A DNA stretch of 64,000 nucleotides from CACIAM-69d sp001698445 (GTDB lineage Bacteria; Cyanobacteriota; Cyanobacteriia; CACIAM-69d): NCBI RefSeq assembly GCF_043235035.1, contig NZ_JAZAQF010000094.1, forward strand, positions 45,428 to 109,427, in the 5' to 3' direction. A program made the position numbers and the translations under genes. The notes beneath the pieces are model-generated. The model saw only the letters and a program-made list of their open reading frames with translations, had not been told where the DNA came from and ran no database searches. Below, in pieces: positions 43,612-53,223 of this stretch (its first letter is position 1; every line of letters starts with the position of its first letter).

Positions 43612-44556
43612 AGCCTTGGAACCCGCCGCCGAACCGCCGATTTGAACATTGGGCGTTTGGATGGTTGGGGCTTGCTGGCCGTTCCACTTTTCAATGCGAG
43701 TTCGTTCCACCCGCAACCGCTCCAACTCCAATAATTGCGGGGTGATGGAACCCGCCCGCAGGCGATTGGACTCCGCCTCCGCCCGGGCCTGTTCGATCGT
43801 CACCAACGCCTCTCCCTTAGCCCTCGCCACATTAGAAGCCGCCTCTGCTTCCACTTTGCGGCGATTGGCCTCAGCCGTTTGGGCCGCCTGTTGGGCCGCA
43901 AACTGTTCGTTAATGCTTTTTTGAATGTCTGGGGGCAGCCGCAACGGCCCCAAAAGAGATACATCTTGAACGGTGATGAACTGAAAGCGTCGTTGCACAC
44001 AGGCCCGCACCGCTGCCACCAATCGCTGTTGGCTGGTGGGCACTTGTACGGGAGTCAGGGCTAAGGTTTCTGCCGCTTCCGAAAAACAATTTCTCAACCC
44101 ATTTCTCAGCTCATTCGCCCGAAATTGATCGGGGGTTTTGCGATAGGTTTCATAGAACTCATGCAGTCTGGTTTTGGTGGTGTTGGGAATTGCTTCTGTA
44201 GAGAAACCAAACGATAGACCCACATCAGCCGAAACGGGACTACCGGCTACAGAAAACACGATCGACTCATCAACGGGGGAGCCTTCCGTTGTTTCTTTGG
44301 TGAAAGGATAGGTGTTGACAAAGGTTGGAAAAATAACAATTTCTTCTGTGTAGCCATTAAACCAAACACGTCCCGTCACCAATTCAGCTTTATCAATTCC
44401 CTTGCTACCACCGTAGAGTTGAATTTTGAGACCGGCATATCCTGGCTCAACGGTGGTAATGCTGGTTCCAGGAATGATGCCACAGGCGTTAAGGGCTGAG
44501 GCAAGTAGAGCAAGAAGCGAAGTTTGGATGATTACTCGTTTTGGAAATTTTTTCAT
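43606..44556 (-). CDS. SPFH/Band-7 (prohibitin-like) lipoprotein
   Basis: 316 residues. The start MKKFPKRVIIQTSLLALLASALNAC ends in a lipobox-like LNAC, so the protein is probably a lipoprotein anchored by Cys25. The SPFH domain follows (VEPGYAGLKIQLYGGSKGIDKAELVTGRVWFNGYTEEIVIFPTFVNTYPFTK...) and then a long Ala/Glu/Arg coiled coil (INEQFAAQQAAQTAEANRRKVEAEAASNVARAKGEALVTIEQARAEAESNRLRAG), typical of prohibitin/stomatin scaffolds. Such proteins form ring assemblies on membranes. A signal with Cys instead of a stable transmembrane helix is uncommon. ATG 44556 is preferred to GTG 44571. Confidence 0.85.
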   Translation of the reverse strand: MKKFPKRVIIQTSLLALLASALNACGIIPGTSITTVEPGYAGLKIQLYGGSKGIDKAELVTGRVWFNGYTEEIVIFPTFVNTYPFTKETTEGSPVDESIVFSVAGSPVSADVGLSFGFSTEAIPNTTKTRLHEFYETYRKTPDQFRANELRNGLRNCFSEAAETLALTPVQVPTSQQRLVAAVRACVQRRFQFITVQDVSLLGPLRLPPDIQKSINEQFAAQQAAQTAEANRRKVEAEAASNVARAKGEALVTIEQARAEAESNRLRAGSITPQLLELERLRVERTRIEKWNGQQAPTIQTPNVQIGGSAAGSKAP

Positions 44557-44830
44557 GGTTGACGCTCTCACTCTCCATTAAAAATCAGTTAAAAGGATGA
44601 CTGAAAAGTGTCTTGAAGCACTTGCCAGCCCGTAGGGTGGGCAGTGCCCACCGAACCGTTGCTTCATGGCATTTGCGATATGGCGTGTCAATTATTTTAG
44701 GTAAAGGATTTATTAATCAAGAATTAATCATGAATTCAGTAGGTAATCAATCAAGCTGTTGGTAAAAATCAATCAAAAATTAATTTCAAACAAAGCTTGC
44801 ATTAAGCCATCTTTTTAGGGCGATCAGTGA

Positions 44831-45325
44831 TTAGGGCGATCGGTGAGTAGGTTTAACGGCTTGGGACTGATCGGCAGCATTGGAAATCAACCGTTGATGA
44901 TCAGTTTCCCCATCAGGAAAAGGCTGCAACAAATCCAAGGGCGATCGGTTCAGGGCACGATAGGTTTCATCCTGATTGAGCAATTGCAATGTTTCGATCG
45001 CCTCCTCCACCGCTCGTGAAGAAATCGCCAGTAATTGCACCGTTCGCAGCCGCCGATAGACCGGATCGTATTGTGCCAAAAGGGTTCGGGCCCGTCGAGC
45101 ATCCAGCCACCGCCACAGACCATAACCCAGCGATCCAACCCAAGCGATCGGCACACCCAACACAATCGCAAACCCCAGGAGAGGCCAATGGGAATTGAGA
45201 AAGAACGGTGCGATCGCAAAGAGTAACAAGCCCAGCAAGATTTCTGCCAGGGCAGTGAGTAACCAACGTTGCCAAGTTTGAAGCGGCCAGCGCCGCCCGC
45301 GTCGTTTCATGGTCACCTTGCCCAT
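44831..45325 (-). CDS. small membrane protein of unknown function
   Basis: 164 residues with two transmembrane helices (about 20-43 and 48-70) after a basic start (KRRGRRW), then a soluble helical domain (ARRARTLLAQYDPVYRRLRTVQLLAISSRAVEEAIETLQLLNQDETYRAL) and a disordered end. Positive-inside rule puts the helical domain in the cytoplasm. I recognise no family. Start ATG 45325 or 45310. It sits back-to-back with the histidine kinase gene; no obvious connection. Confidence 0.65.
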   Translation of the reverse strand: MGKVTMKRRGRRWPLQTWQRWLLTALAEILLGLLLFAIAPFFLNSHWPLLGFAIVLGVPIAWVGSLGYGLWRWLDARRARTLLAQYDPVYRRLRTVQLLAISSRAVEEAIETLQLLNQDETYRALNRSPLDLLQPFPDGETDHQRLISNAADQSQAVKPTHRSP

Positions 45326-45573
45326 CGCCTGTGCAATGGCATGTTAAATCGCCGATTTTGATGTGGTGAAAAGTTGGGTGATTGCTCGATCGTAGCCAGC
45401 GATGCCCACGATTGCCCAGCGTTTGATCGATCGAGCTATTGATCGACCTCTCGATCAGCCTTGAATTTGCGCCACCGGGGCCACGAAGCCGATCGACCTT
45501 GGCACAATGAAATGAGCTGCCCCGGTTCCTGGGCCGGTAGCCACATCAATCCACCCTCACCCCCCGATCGCCC

Positions 45574-46746
45574 TTGAACTCCCTGCTCACCGACCTGACC
45601 AAACTTCGCCCCCACTTGCGATCGCGCCTGTTGCTATCCCACCTGCTGGTGGTTTTCCTCAGCATCGGTAGCTTTGCTTTGGTGGGTTGGTTCTCGTCCC
45701 CCAAAACCTTTGTTTGGAAGCTGGATGAGCTGGAGGTGCGGGGGTTTCGGTTGCGCTATGCCCGCACGCAACTGGTGAACAGTTTTGGGTTTGTGTTGCA
45801 GCAAAGTACCCTTTGGTCAGCGCTGGTTGGGGCCACGGCGGCAGGAGCCTTTAGCTATTGGGCGGCTTTGCGGATTGCGCGGCCCCTGAAGCACATGGAA
45901 GAGGTAACTTTGCGGTTTGCCTCGGGGGAACTGGATGCCCGCATCCAAGCCAGTGATATTCCAGAACTAAATCAGTTGGGCAGTAGTTTCAACCGTTTGG
46001 CCACGAGCTTAGAGGGAACAGAGCAGCGCCGCCGGGATTTGATCAGCGACCTAACCCATGAACTACGCACACCGCTGACGGTGGTGAGGGGCTATCTCGA
46101 AGAACTGAGTGAAGGGCGCATTGATCCCACGCCGGATTTGTTCGATCGCCTGATTCGCGAAACCAAGCGGCTGGAGCGACTGGTGAGCGACACTCAGGAA
46201 CTATCGCGGGCAGAAACAGGCTATTTGCCAATTCATGTGCAGTCGATCGATCTGCGGCCCCTTTTGGAATCGATCATCAACCGCATTGCCGATCAGGTGT
46301 TTGATGACGAACCGAAGTTAATTTTGGATTGTCCGGCTGTGCTGCCGCTCGTGGCTGCCGACCCCGATCGGGTGGAACAGGTGTTGCTGAATCTGATGGG
46401 CAATGCCTTACGCCACACCACCTGTGGCTCGATTCGCCTTTGGGCCAGCCCCAAGGATGAACGCGCCCTTTGGGTAGGGGTCACGGATACGGGGGAAGGC
46501 ATTTCTGAGCAGGACTTGCCCCATGTGTTTGAGCGATTTTGGCGGGCCGATCGCAGTCGTTGCCGCCATGAGGGTCGCCAATCCGCTGGCGTGGGAATTG
46601 GTCTATCCATTTCTCGGCGGTTGGTGGAGCTTCAGGGGGGCGAAATGGAGGTGACCAGCGAGCTAGGCAAGGGCAGCACGTTTCAATTCAGCCTCCCGAT
46701 CGCGATCGGGAGCGAGAAACTTCAGAAAAGCATCGAAACAAATTAG
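45574..46746 (+). CDS. membrane sensor histidine kinase
   Basis: 390 residues. Two transmembrane helices (about 20-40 and 80-100) flank a short extracytoplasmic loop of about 40 residues; HAMP follows (about 100-152), then HisKA with the phosphoaccepting His in SDLTHELRTPLTVVRGYL (about H162), and HATPase_c with N box LLNLMGNALRHT, G1 DTGEGI and GVGIGLS. All catalytic parts are intact. No response regulator gene is adjacent, so the partner is elsewhere. Start is TTG 45574; no strong ribosome-binding site is seen, which leaves the start uncertain. Confidence 0.93.
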   Translation: MNSLLTDLTKLRPHLRSRLLLSHLLVVFLSIGSFALVGWFSSPKTFVWKLDELEVRGFRLRYARTQLVNSFGFVLQQSTLWSALVGATAAGAFSYWAALRIARPLKHMEEVTLRFASGELDARIQASDIPELNQLGSSFNRLATSLEGTEQRRRDLISDLTHELRTPLTVVRGYLEELSEGRIDPTPDLFDRLIRETKRLERLVSDTQELSRAETGYLPIHVQSIDLRPLLESIINRIADQVFDDEPKLILDCPAVLPLVAADPDRVEQVLLNLMGNALRHTTCGSIRLWASPKDERALWVGVTDTGEGISEQDLPHVFERFWRADRSRCRHEGRQSAGVGIGLSISRRLVELQGGEMEVTSELGKGSTFQFSLPIAIGSEKLQKSIETN

Positions 46747-46850
46747 CAGTAGAAACATCCAGAAAACTTGAACCTCCCTCCCCAGCCCGAACGATCGCCC
46801 AGGTAATCGCCCATAATCGCCCAAATAATCGCCCCAGTAATGATCAGAAA

Positions 46851-47477
46851 CTATTCCACCTCGCGCCGCCCTTCCAAAGCCTTGGCCAAGGTCACCTCAT
46901 CGGCATATTCCAACTCACCCCCCACGGGCAACCCAAACGCAATTCTGGTCACCTTGGTAAAGGGCTTGAGCAGTTGGGATAGATAAAGGGTGGTAGTTTC
47001 CCCTTCAATGCTGGGCCCGATCGCCAAAATTACCTCATGGGTCTTTTCGCGATGCACCCGCTGCACCAGAGGCTGAATCGTCAGGCTTTCAGGGCCAATG
47101 CCATCCATGGGGGAAATGACCCCGCCTAAAACGTGGTAGCGCCCACGGTATTCACGAGTGCGCTCGATCGCAATCAGATCCCGCGAGTCCGCCACCACAC
47201 AGATCGTCTGTTGATCGCGGTTCGGGTTGCTGCAAACCTCGCAAACCGGCTCCGCCGAGAGGTGATAGCAAACCTGACAATGGCCCACCTGTTGCTTGGC
47301 ATCCAGCAGCGCTTGGGCAAGGGTTTGAATTTCCGCCTCCGGGCGATTCAACAGATACAGCGCCAACCGCTGGGCAGATTTGGGGCCAATGCCCGGTAGC
47401 CGTTGCAATTGCTCAATTAATCGAGCCAAAGGACGAGTATAAACAGCACACCTCCTGCGCTGCGCCGCGTAAAGCAC
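46851..47477 (-). CDS. recR: recombination protein RecR
   Basis: 208 residues in the longest form. RecR with RecO/RecF loads RecA on gapped DNA. The helix-hairpin-helix LQRLPGIGPKSAQRLALYLL, the zinc finger CQVCYHLSAEPVCEVC and the Toprim ICVVADSRDLIAIERT are intact. The start is odd: the conserved N-terminus (VYTRPLARLIEQL) begins at a GTT codon (47444-47442) with a perfect AGGAGG at 47456-47451, six bases upstream, while the nearest accepted start codon is GTG 47477, which lies upstream of that AGGAGG. It converges with the histidine kinase gene. Confidence 0.92.
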   Translation of the reverse strand: MLYAAQRRRCAVYTRPLARLIEQLQRLPGIGPKSAQRLALYLLNRPEAEIQTLAQALLDAKQQVGHCQVCYHLSAEPVCEVCSNPNRDQQTICVVADSRDLIAIERTREYRGRYHVLGGVISPMDGIGPESLTIQPLVQRVHREKTHEVILAIGPSIEGETTTLYLSQLLKPFTKVTRIAFGLPVGGELEYADEVTLAKALEGRREVE

Positions 47478-47554
47478 CAGTTTGTTTCGCAGTCGCGTAT
47501 TCTAGCACTTCCCTTTCGGGCAAGCGGAGCCTACAATCGTGCTGATTTTTCGCA

Positions 47555-48247
47555 ATGGCTGGAACTATGACCGAGGCTCCGATCGATCGCGCTCCCGAGC
47601 CTAACTTGGTCTCCCCTCAACTGTCCGGTGACCTATTAGCGCTCTATCAAAACCTGCCCCCGATCGCCCTGGGCGTATTGGCCTCAGGAAGTGGCAGCAA
47701 TTTTGAAACCATCATGGAGGCGATCGCCGATGGCCGCTTACGGGCAGAGGTGAAAGTGCTCGTTTACAACAATCCCGGAGCCAAAGTCGCCGCCCGGGCA
47801 GCCCGCTGGGGCGTGACCGCCGTTCTCCTCGACCATCGCCAATACCCCGATCGCAACCAGTTTGACGCAGCCGTTGTCCAAGCACTCCAGGCCGCTGGAG
47901 TGGAATGGGTTGCCATGGCCGGTTGGATGCGGCGGGCCACCGAAACTCTCGTCAACGCCTTTCCCCAACGGGCCATCAATATTCACCCCAGCCTGTTGCC
48001 CAGCTTTCCCGGCATTCGAGCCGTTGAACAAGCCCTCGCCGCCCAAGTCAGAATCACCGGCTGCACGGTGCATTTCGTGGAGTTAGAAGTGGACAGCGGC
48101 CCCATCCTGATGCAGGCTGCTGTTCCCGTTTACCCCACCGACAGCGCCGAAACGCTCCACGCCAGAATCCAAACCCAAGAGCATTTGATTTTTCCCCAGG
48201 CGATCGCCCTGGCCGTCGCTCAAGCTAATCAAGCCACTCAGCCCTAG
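47555..48247 (+). CDS. purN: phosphoribosylglycinamide formyltransferase (GART)
   Basis: 230 residues. Uses 10-formyl-THF to formylate GAR in the third step of purine synthesis. The substrate loop LGVLASGSGSNFETIMEAI (about 38-56), the catalytic block INIHPSLLPSFPGIRAVEQALAAQVRITGCTVHFVELEVDSGPIL (Asn, His and Asp present), and the end match PurN. A 30-residue extension before the core (APEPNLVSPQLSGDLLALYQ) is common in cyanobacteria. ATG 47555 or 47567. Divergent from recR with 77 bases between. Confidence 0.95.
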   Translation: MAGTMTEAPIDRAPEPNLVSPQLSGDLLALYQNLPPIALGVLASGSGSNFETIMEAIADGRLRAEVKVLVYNNPGAKVAARAARWGVTAVLLDHRQYPDRNQFDAAVVQALQAAGVEWVAMAGWMRRATETLVNAFPQRAINIHPSLLPSFPGIRAVEQALAAQVRITGCTVHFVELEVDSGPILMQAAVPVYPTDSAETLHARIQTQEHLIFPQAIALAVAQANQATQP

Positions 48248-48273
48248 TCGCTTCAAGATCAATCCAGAATCAA

Positions 48274-48309
48274 TACAAAACGCCCAAGAGTTACATGAAC
48301 TCTCGGGCG
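48274..48309 (-). terminator. intrinsic terminator of the str operon
   Basis: Read on the minus strand: CGCCCGAGAGTT, loop CATGT, AACTCTTGGGCG, then TTTTGTATTG. 11 of 12 positions pair (plus coordinates 48281-48292 with 48298-48309). It lies 170 bases after the rpsJ stop and 30 after the convergent purN stop, so it ends the ribosomal operon. There is no T-run on the plus strand. Confidence 0.85.
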
Positions 48310-48478
48310 CTGAAGCATTAGCTTGAGTAACAAACTCAATCCCCCACTGGGCAATTCAACCAACGCAGCTTTTAATTACTGGCAACACTGGCAACTTTTT
48401 TAATTGCTAGCAGTTGCTGTTAATTGCTGATTGAAATTGCTAGGGATAATTGGCGATCAATCGCCCTACTGAAAATCT

Positions 48479-48796
48479 CTAGAGCTTCACTTCAATATCC
48501 ACACCAGCCGGCAAATCAAGCTTCATCAAAGCATCGATCGTTTTCGACGAAGGTTGATAAATATCAACCACGCGGCGGTGAGTGCGCGTTTCAAAATGCT
48601 CACGCGAATCCTTGTCCACGTGGGGAGAACGCAACACGCAATAGATCTTGCGCTTCGTCGGCAGCGGAATCGGGCCCACCGCCGTTGCGCTCGTGCGGTT
48701 CGCCGTATCCACAATCTTTTCGCAGGAAGCATCCAACAGCTTCCGATCGAAAGCTTGCAAGCGGATCCGGATTTTCTGTTGCTGAATCGTCGCCAT
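48479..48796 (-). CDS. rpsJ: 30S ribosomal protein S10
   Basis: 105 residues from ATG 48796 (MATIQQQKIRIRLQAFD). Full S10 with KIRIRLQAFDRKLLDASCEKIVDTANRT, GPIPLPTKRKIYCVLRSPHVDKDSREHFETRTHRR and the closing VDIEVKL. S10 sits in the small-subunit head and also binds NusB in antitermination. Last gene of the reversed str operon, 118 bases after tuf, the cyanobacterial order. Confidence 0.97.
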   Translation of the reverse strand: MATIQQQKIRIRLQAFDRKLLDASCEKIVDTANRTSATAVGPIPLPTKRKIYCVLRSPHVDKDSREHFETRTHRRVVDIYQPSSKTIDALMKLDLPAGVDIEVKL

Positions 48797-48914
48797 ACTC
48801 AAGGACTCAGGGGGTGTAAAGACTCAATTTTCAAGGTTCAGGGTTTGACTGGAGACAGCTATAGGAACGCTGAATTCAGCGTTCCTACAGTGTCTAGCTC
48901 AGATGAACCAACAA

Positions 48915-50144
48915 CTATTTAACGATCTTGGCAACCACGCCAGCACCAATCGTCCGGCCGCCTTCGCGAATAGCGAAGCGCATCCCCTGTTCGATTGCTA
49001 CCGGGCAGATCAGCTCAACCGTCATCTTGATCCGGTCACCGGGCATCACCATTTCCACGGTCGAGCCGTCGTCAGCGGTGTAGGCCGTGATTTGACCGGT
49101 CACATCCGTAGTCCGCACATAGAACTGAGGACGATAGCCAGCGAAGAACGGGGTGTGGCGGCCGCCTTCTTCCTTGGTCAACACGTACACTTCAGCCTCG
49201 AATTGCGTATGGGGGCTGATCGACTTCGGCTTCGCCAGCACCATGCCGCGCTCGATATCTTCCTTTTGGATACCGCGCAACAGCAAACCAGCGTTGTCCC
49301 CAGCCATCCCTTGATCCAGGGACTTCTTGAACATTTCCACGCCGGTCACGGTGGTGCTGCGGGTGTCCTTCAGACCCACGATTTCCACCGTGTCGCCCAC
49401 CTTGACGATACCGCGCTCGATCCGACCGGTGGCAACCGTACCACGACCCGTAATCGAGAACACGTCTTCCACCGCCATCAGGAAGTCACGATCCACATCG
49501 CGCTCAGGAGTGGGCACGTAGGCATCCACTTCATCCATCAGCTTCAGGATCTTGTCAACCCACTCGTTTTCGCCGCGAGCGATCTTGGGGTTAGCGGTCA
49601 GGGCTTCCACAGCCTTCACAGCCGAACCGATCACGATCGGGATATCGTCGCCGGGGAAGTCATAGCTGCTCAGCAGTTCACGGACTTCCAGCTCAACCAG
49701 CTCCAGCAGTTCAGCATCATCCACCAAGTCTTCCTTATTCAGGAAAACCACCAGGTTGGGCACGCCCACCTGACGAGCCAGCAGGATGTGCTCACGGGTT
49801 TGGGGCATGGGGCCGTCAGCCGCCGACACCACCAGGATGCCGCCGTCCATTTGAGCAGCACCGGTGATCATGTTCTTCACGTAGTCCGCGTGACCAGGGC
49901 AGTCCACGTGGGCGTAGTGACGATCTTCGGTCTCGTATTCCACGTGAGCCGTGTTGATCGTGATCCCACGGGCTTTTTCTTCCGGTGCGGAGTCGATGTC
50001 GGCGTAGTTACGAGCCTTGGCCTTCCCTTGAGCCGCCAGCGACATGGTGATTGCAGCAGTCAGGGTCGTTTTGCCGTGGTCAACGTGACCGATCGTCCCG
50101 ATGTTGACGTGAGGTTTAGTCCGTTCAAACTTTTCGCGTGCCAT
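48915..50144 (-). CDS. tuf: translation elongation factor Tu
   Basis: 409 residues. GTPase that delivers aminoacyl-tRNA to the ribosome. G1 GHVDHGKTT (about 19-27), G3 DCPGHADYVKNM, G4 NKEDLVDD and the downstream beta-barrels (GRGTVATGRIERGIVKVGD; GYRPQFYVRTTDVTGQI) are intact. The length agrees with cyanobacterial EF-Tu. Spacing to fusA upstream is 25 bases, so the two are cotranscribed. Confidence 0.98.
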   Translation of the reverse strand: MAREKFERTKPHVNIGTIGHVDHGKTTLTAAITMSLAAQGKAKARNYADIDSAPEEKARGITINTAHVEYETEDRHYAHVDCPGHADYVKNMITGAAQMDGGILVVSAADGPMPQTREHILLARQVGVPNLVVFLNKEDLVDDAELLELVELEVRELLSSYDFPGDDIPIVIGSAVKAVEALTANPKIARGENEWVDKILKLMDEVDAYVPTPERDVDRDFLMAVEDVFSITGRGTVATGRIERGIVKVGDTVEIVGLKDTRSTTVTGVEMFKKSLDQGMAGDNAGLLLRGIQKEDIERGMVLAKPKSISPHTQFEAEVYVLTKEEGGRHTPFFAGYRPQFYVRTTDVTGQITAYTADDGSTVEMVMPGDRIKMTVELICPVAIEQGMRFAIREGGRTIGAGVVAKIVK

Positions 50145-50169
50145 GAGTCTTGTGCGTTCCTTTTCCTTG

Positions 50170-52245
50170 CTATGCGTTCCCCTTACTCTTCGCGATGATC
50201 GCCTCAGCGACGTTGCGAGGAACTTCGCTGTATTGGCTGAACTCCATCGAGAAGATACCGCGGCCTTGCGTCATCGAGCGAATGTCGGTGGCATAACCAA
50301 ACATTTCTGCCAGAGGTACTTTAGCAGCAACCTTGGCCGTTCCGCTCTCGGAACCCATCCCTTCGATTTGACCGCGACGGGAGTTGAGGTTCCCCATCAC
50401 GTCACCGAGAAACTCTTCAGGAGCTTCAACCTCGACCTTCATCAAAGGTTCGAGGAGGACGGGTGCTGCTTTCATGACCGCCTCACGGACAGCCATGGAG
50501 CCAGCAATTTTGAATGCCATTTCCGACGAGTCCACATCGTGGTAAGACCCATCGACCATGGTGACTTTCACGTCGATCAGTGGGTAGCCTGCTAGGATAC
50601 CGGATTCGCAAGCTTCGCGCATCCCCTGTTCCGCAGGGCCGATATATTCCTTCGGCACCACACCACCGACGATCTTCGAGACGAACTCAAAGCCCGTCCC
50701 CGGTTCGCCCGGCTCAATTTCAACCACCACGTGGCCGTATTGACCCTTACCACCGCTCTGGCGCACAAATTTGCCTTCGGCTTTAGCAGCCTTGCCGATG
50801 GTTTCGCGATACGCCACCTGGGGCGCACCCACGTTGGCTTCCACGCGGAATTCCCGCATCATCCGATCCACTAGGATTTCGAGGTGCAGCTCACCCATCC
50901 CAGCAATCACGGTTTGGTTAGTTTCCGGGTCAATGCTGACGCGGAAGGTCGGATCTTCCTCCGAGAGGGATTGCAGGGCTTTGGACAGTTTTTCCATGTC
51001 CTGCTTGGTCTTCGGTTCAACAGCCACCGAGATCACCGGCTCAGGAATGAACAGGGATTCCAGAATGACCGGATCGCTTTCGCTGCAAATCGTGTCGCCG
51101 GTAATGGTGTCCTTCAGACCCAGGGCTGCGCCAAGGTCGCCAGCACGCATTTCGTCTACTTCGATTCGTTCGTCAGCTTTGAGCACGATCAAGCGCGAAA
51201 TCCGCTCTTTCTTGCCCTTGGTGGCGTTGTAGACGTAGCTACCCTTGGTGATCACGCCGGAGTAGACGCGGATGAAGGTCAGGCGACCGTAGGGGTCAGC
51301 CATGATCTTGAAGGCCAGGGCCGCCGGGGGTGCGTTGTCGTCGGCCGGACGGGTCACTTCCGAACCGTCGGGCAACAAACCCTTAATCGGGGGCACGTCA
51401 ATCGGGGCAGGCAGATAGTCCACCACGGCATCAAGCAGCAGTTGAACCCCTTTGTTCTTGAAGGCAGAGCCGCAAAGCATGGGGACGATCGTGCCGTCGA
51501 TTGTGCCCTTGCGCAGCGCACCCTTGATTTCCTCTTGGGTCAGCTCTTCGCCTTCAAGATACTTTTCGGTCAAGGCATCGTCGGTTTCTGCAACCGCTTC
51601 CACCAACTTCAGGCGATATTCATCAGCCAGGTCAACCAGATCTTCAGGAATATCGGTTTCTTGGATGTCGGTGCCCAGATCGTTGGTGTAGAGGTAGGCG
51701 CGCATTTTCACCAGGTCAACAATGCCGCGCAACTCGGATTCAGCCCCAATCGGGATTTGAATCGGCACCGCGTTGGCCTTCAAGCGATCGCGCACCTGAC
51801 CATAGACCTTGTAGAAGTTCGCACCCGTCCGGTCCATCTTGTTCACGAACACGATCCGGGGCACTTTGTAACGGTCTGCTTGCCGCCACACCGTTTCCGA
51901 CTGGGGCTGCACGCCACCCACCGAACAGAACACCGCGATCACACCATCGAGCACCCGCATGGAGCGCTCCACCTCGATCGTGAAGTCCACGTGACCAGGC
52001 GTATCAATGATGTTGATCTTGTGATCTTTCCAGCTCGTGCTGATGGCCGCAGCGGTGATCGTGATCCCACGCTCACGCTCTTGCTCCATCCAGTCCGTAA
52101 CGGCAGTTCCCTCGTGAACTTCACCGATCTTGTGAACCACGCCCGAGTAGTACAGAATCCGCTCGGTCGTCGTTGTTTTGCCCGCATCAATGTGGGCGGC
52201 AATTCCAATATTTCGCACTCGTTCGAGCGGAATCGATCTGGCCAC
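50170..52245 (-). CDS. fusA: translation elongation factor G
   Basis: 691 residues. Ribosomal translocase. G1 AHIDAGKTTTTERILYY, G2/switch GITITAAAISTSW, G3 DTPGHVDFT and G4 NKMDRTGANF are intact, followed by domains II-V (e.g. FEFVSKIVGGVVPKEYIGPAEQGMREACESG and GYATDIRSMTQGRG). Full length, no sign of a paralogue type. It is 25 bases before tuf and 228 bases after rpsG, a larger gap that may hold an internal promoter. Confidence 0.98.
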   Translation of the reverse strand: MARSIPLERVRNIGIAAHIDAGKTTTTERILYYSGVVHKIGEVHEGTAVTDWMEQERERGITITAAAISTSWKDHKINIIDTPGHVDFTIEVERSMRVLDGVIAVFCSVGGVQPQSETVWRQADRYKVPRIVFVNKMDRTGANFYKVYGQVRDRLKANAVPIQIPIGAESELRGIVDLVKMRAYLYTNDLGTDIQETDIPEDLVDLADEYRLKLVEAVAETDDALTEKYLEGEELTQEEIKGALRKGTIDGTIVPMLCGSAFKNKGVQLLLDAVVDYLPAPIDVPPIKGLLPDGSEVTRPADDNAPPAALAFKIMADPYGRLTFIRVYSGVITKGSYVYNATKGKKERISRLIVLKADERIEVDEMRAGDLGAALGLKDTITGDTICSESDPVILESLFIPEPVISVAVEPKTKQDMEKLSKALQSLSEEDPTFRVSIDPETNQTVIAGMGELHLEILVDRMMREFRVEANVGAPQVAYRETIGKAAKAEGKFVRQSGGKGQYGHVVVEIEPGEPGTGFEFVSKIVGGVVPKEYIGPAEQGMREACESGILAGYPLIDVKVTMVDGSYHDVDSSEMAFKIAGSMAVREAVMKAAPVLLEPLMKVEVEAPEEFLGDVMGNLNSRRGQIEGMGSESGTAKVAAKVPLAEMFGYATDIRSMTQGRGIFSMEFSQYSEVPRNVAEAIIAKSKGNA

Positions 52246-52473
52246 TTTAACCTCCTGGGACTCCTATCGCAGATACCATGTTACATCCTTGTTAAGTAAT
52301 CGAAACAAAGACAGAACGCCGGGGGAACAGATTGGGCTGACCGCTGTTTAGACCGCGATCGAACCCCACTGCCACCAAAGCGCTTGTCTCAGTTTCCAAC
52401 TTATGAGGACTGAAGCACTAAGTCATTTGTCACCTGATGAATCGTTGTGACAAACGCTCGAAACTCTCGAAAC

Positions 52474-52944
52474 CTAGTAGCGATAGTGAGCAAAGGCCTT
52501 GTTCGCTTCCGCCATCCGGTGCGTTTCTTCGCGCTTCCGGATTGCGCTACCCGTTTCGTTGGCTGCATCCATCACTTCGTTCGCAAAGCGGCTCACCATG
52601 CTGCGACCGCCGCGTTGGCGAGCAAATTGGATCAACCAGCGCAGGGCCAGGGCAATGCCCCGATCGCTCCGCACTTCCATGGGCACTTGGTAAGTAGCAC
52701 CACCCACCCGGCGGGCTTTTACCTCCACCAGGGGCGTTGCGTTCTTCACGGCCCGCTCGAAAATATCCAGCGGTTCCGAGCCAGTGCGCTCTTGAATGAG
52801 CTTAAAGGCATCGTAAACAATCCGGGAAGCAACCGACTTCTTACCAGATTTCATGATCCGGCGAACGGTCATGCTGACCAGGCGGCTGTTGTAAACAGGG
52901 TCAGGGGGAACAGGGCGTTTGTTGACAGTTGTGCGACGAGACAT
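52474..52944 (-). CDS. rpsG: 30S ribosomal protein S7
   Basis: 156 residues. Primary 16S-rRNA-binding protein of the 30S head. MSRRTTVNKRPVPPDPVYNSRLVSMTVRRIMKSGKKSVASRIVYDAFKLI, GGATYQVPMEVRSDRGIALALRWL and AIRKREETHRMAEANKAFAHYRY match S7. Preceded by rpsL after a gap of about 280 bases. Confidence 0.98.
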   Translation of the reverse strand: MSRRTTVNKRPVPPDPVYNSRLVSMTVRRIMKSGKKSVASRIVYDAFKLIQERTGSEPLDIFERAVKNATPLVEVKARRVGGATYQVPMEVRSDRGIALALRWLIQFARQRGGRSMVSRFANEVMDAANETGSAIRKREETHRMAEANKAFAHYRY

Positions 52945-53223
52945 ATAACAGTAGCCGTTAGGTCACAATCAGAGCGTGAACAAGCAAACTAAAACTTTGG
53001 TGTCGCAAAGTCCATGAATATCTGCCACCCAGTCAGCACTCAGTCAGGGGGCTGCATGGGTGCTTGCTGGGAGCCTGAAATGGCTAACCGCGATTTTCTA
53101 ATTCCTTTGCGTACCAAGCACCCGAGCAGTCACCGGCAACTTCGTCATAGGCAATTCCGATTGTTAAATTGGCCATGCCGAAGTTGCGGTTAACAGTGAC
53201 GGCGCGGGACTACGGAACCACCA

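Noticed and set aside
48903..50198. 431-residue plus-strand frame opposite tuf and 471-residue frame opposite fusA
   Set aside because: Long antisense frames are a by-product of the biased codons of highly expressed genes; the sequences are His/Gln/Val-rich shadows.
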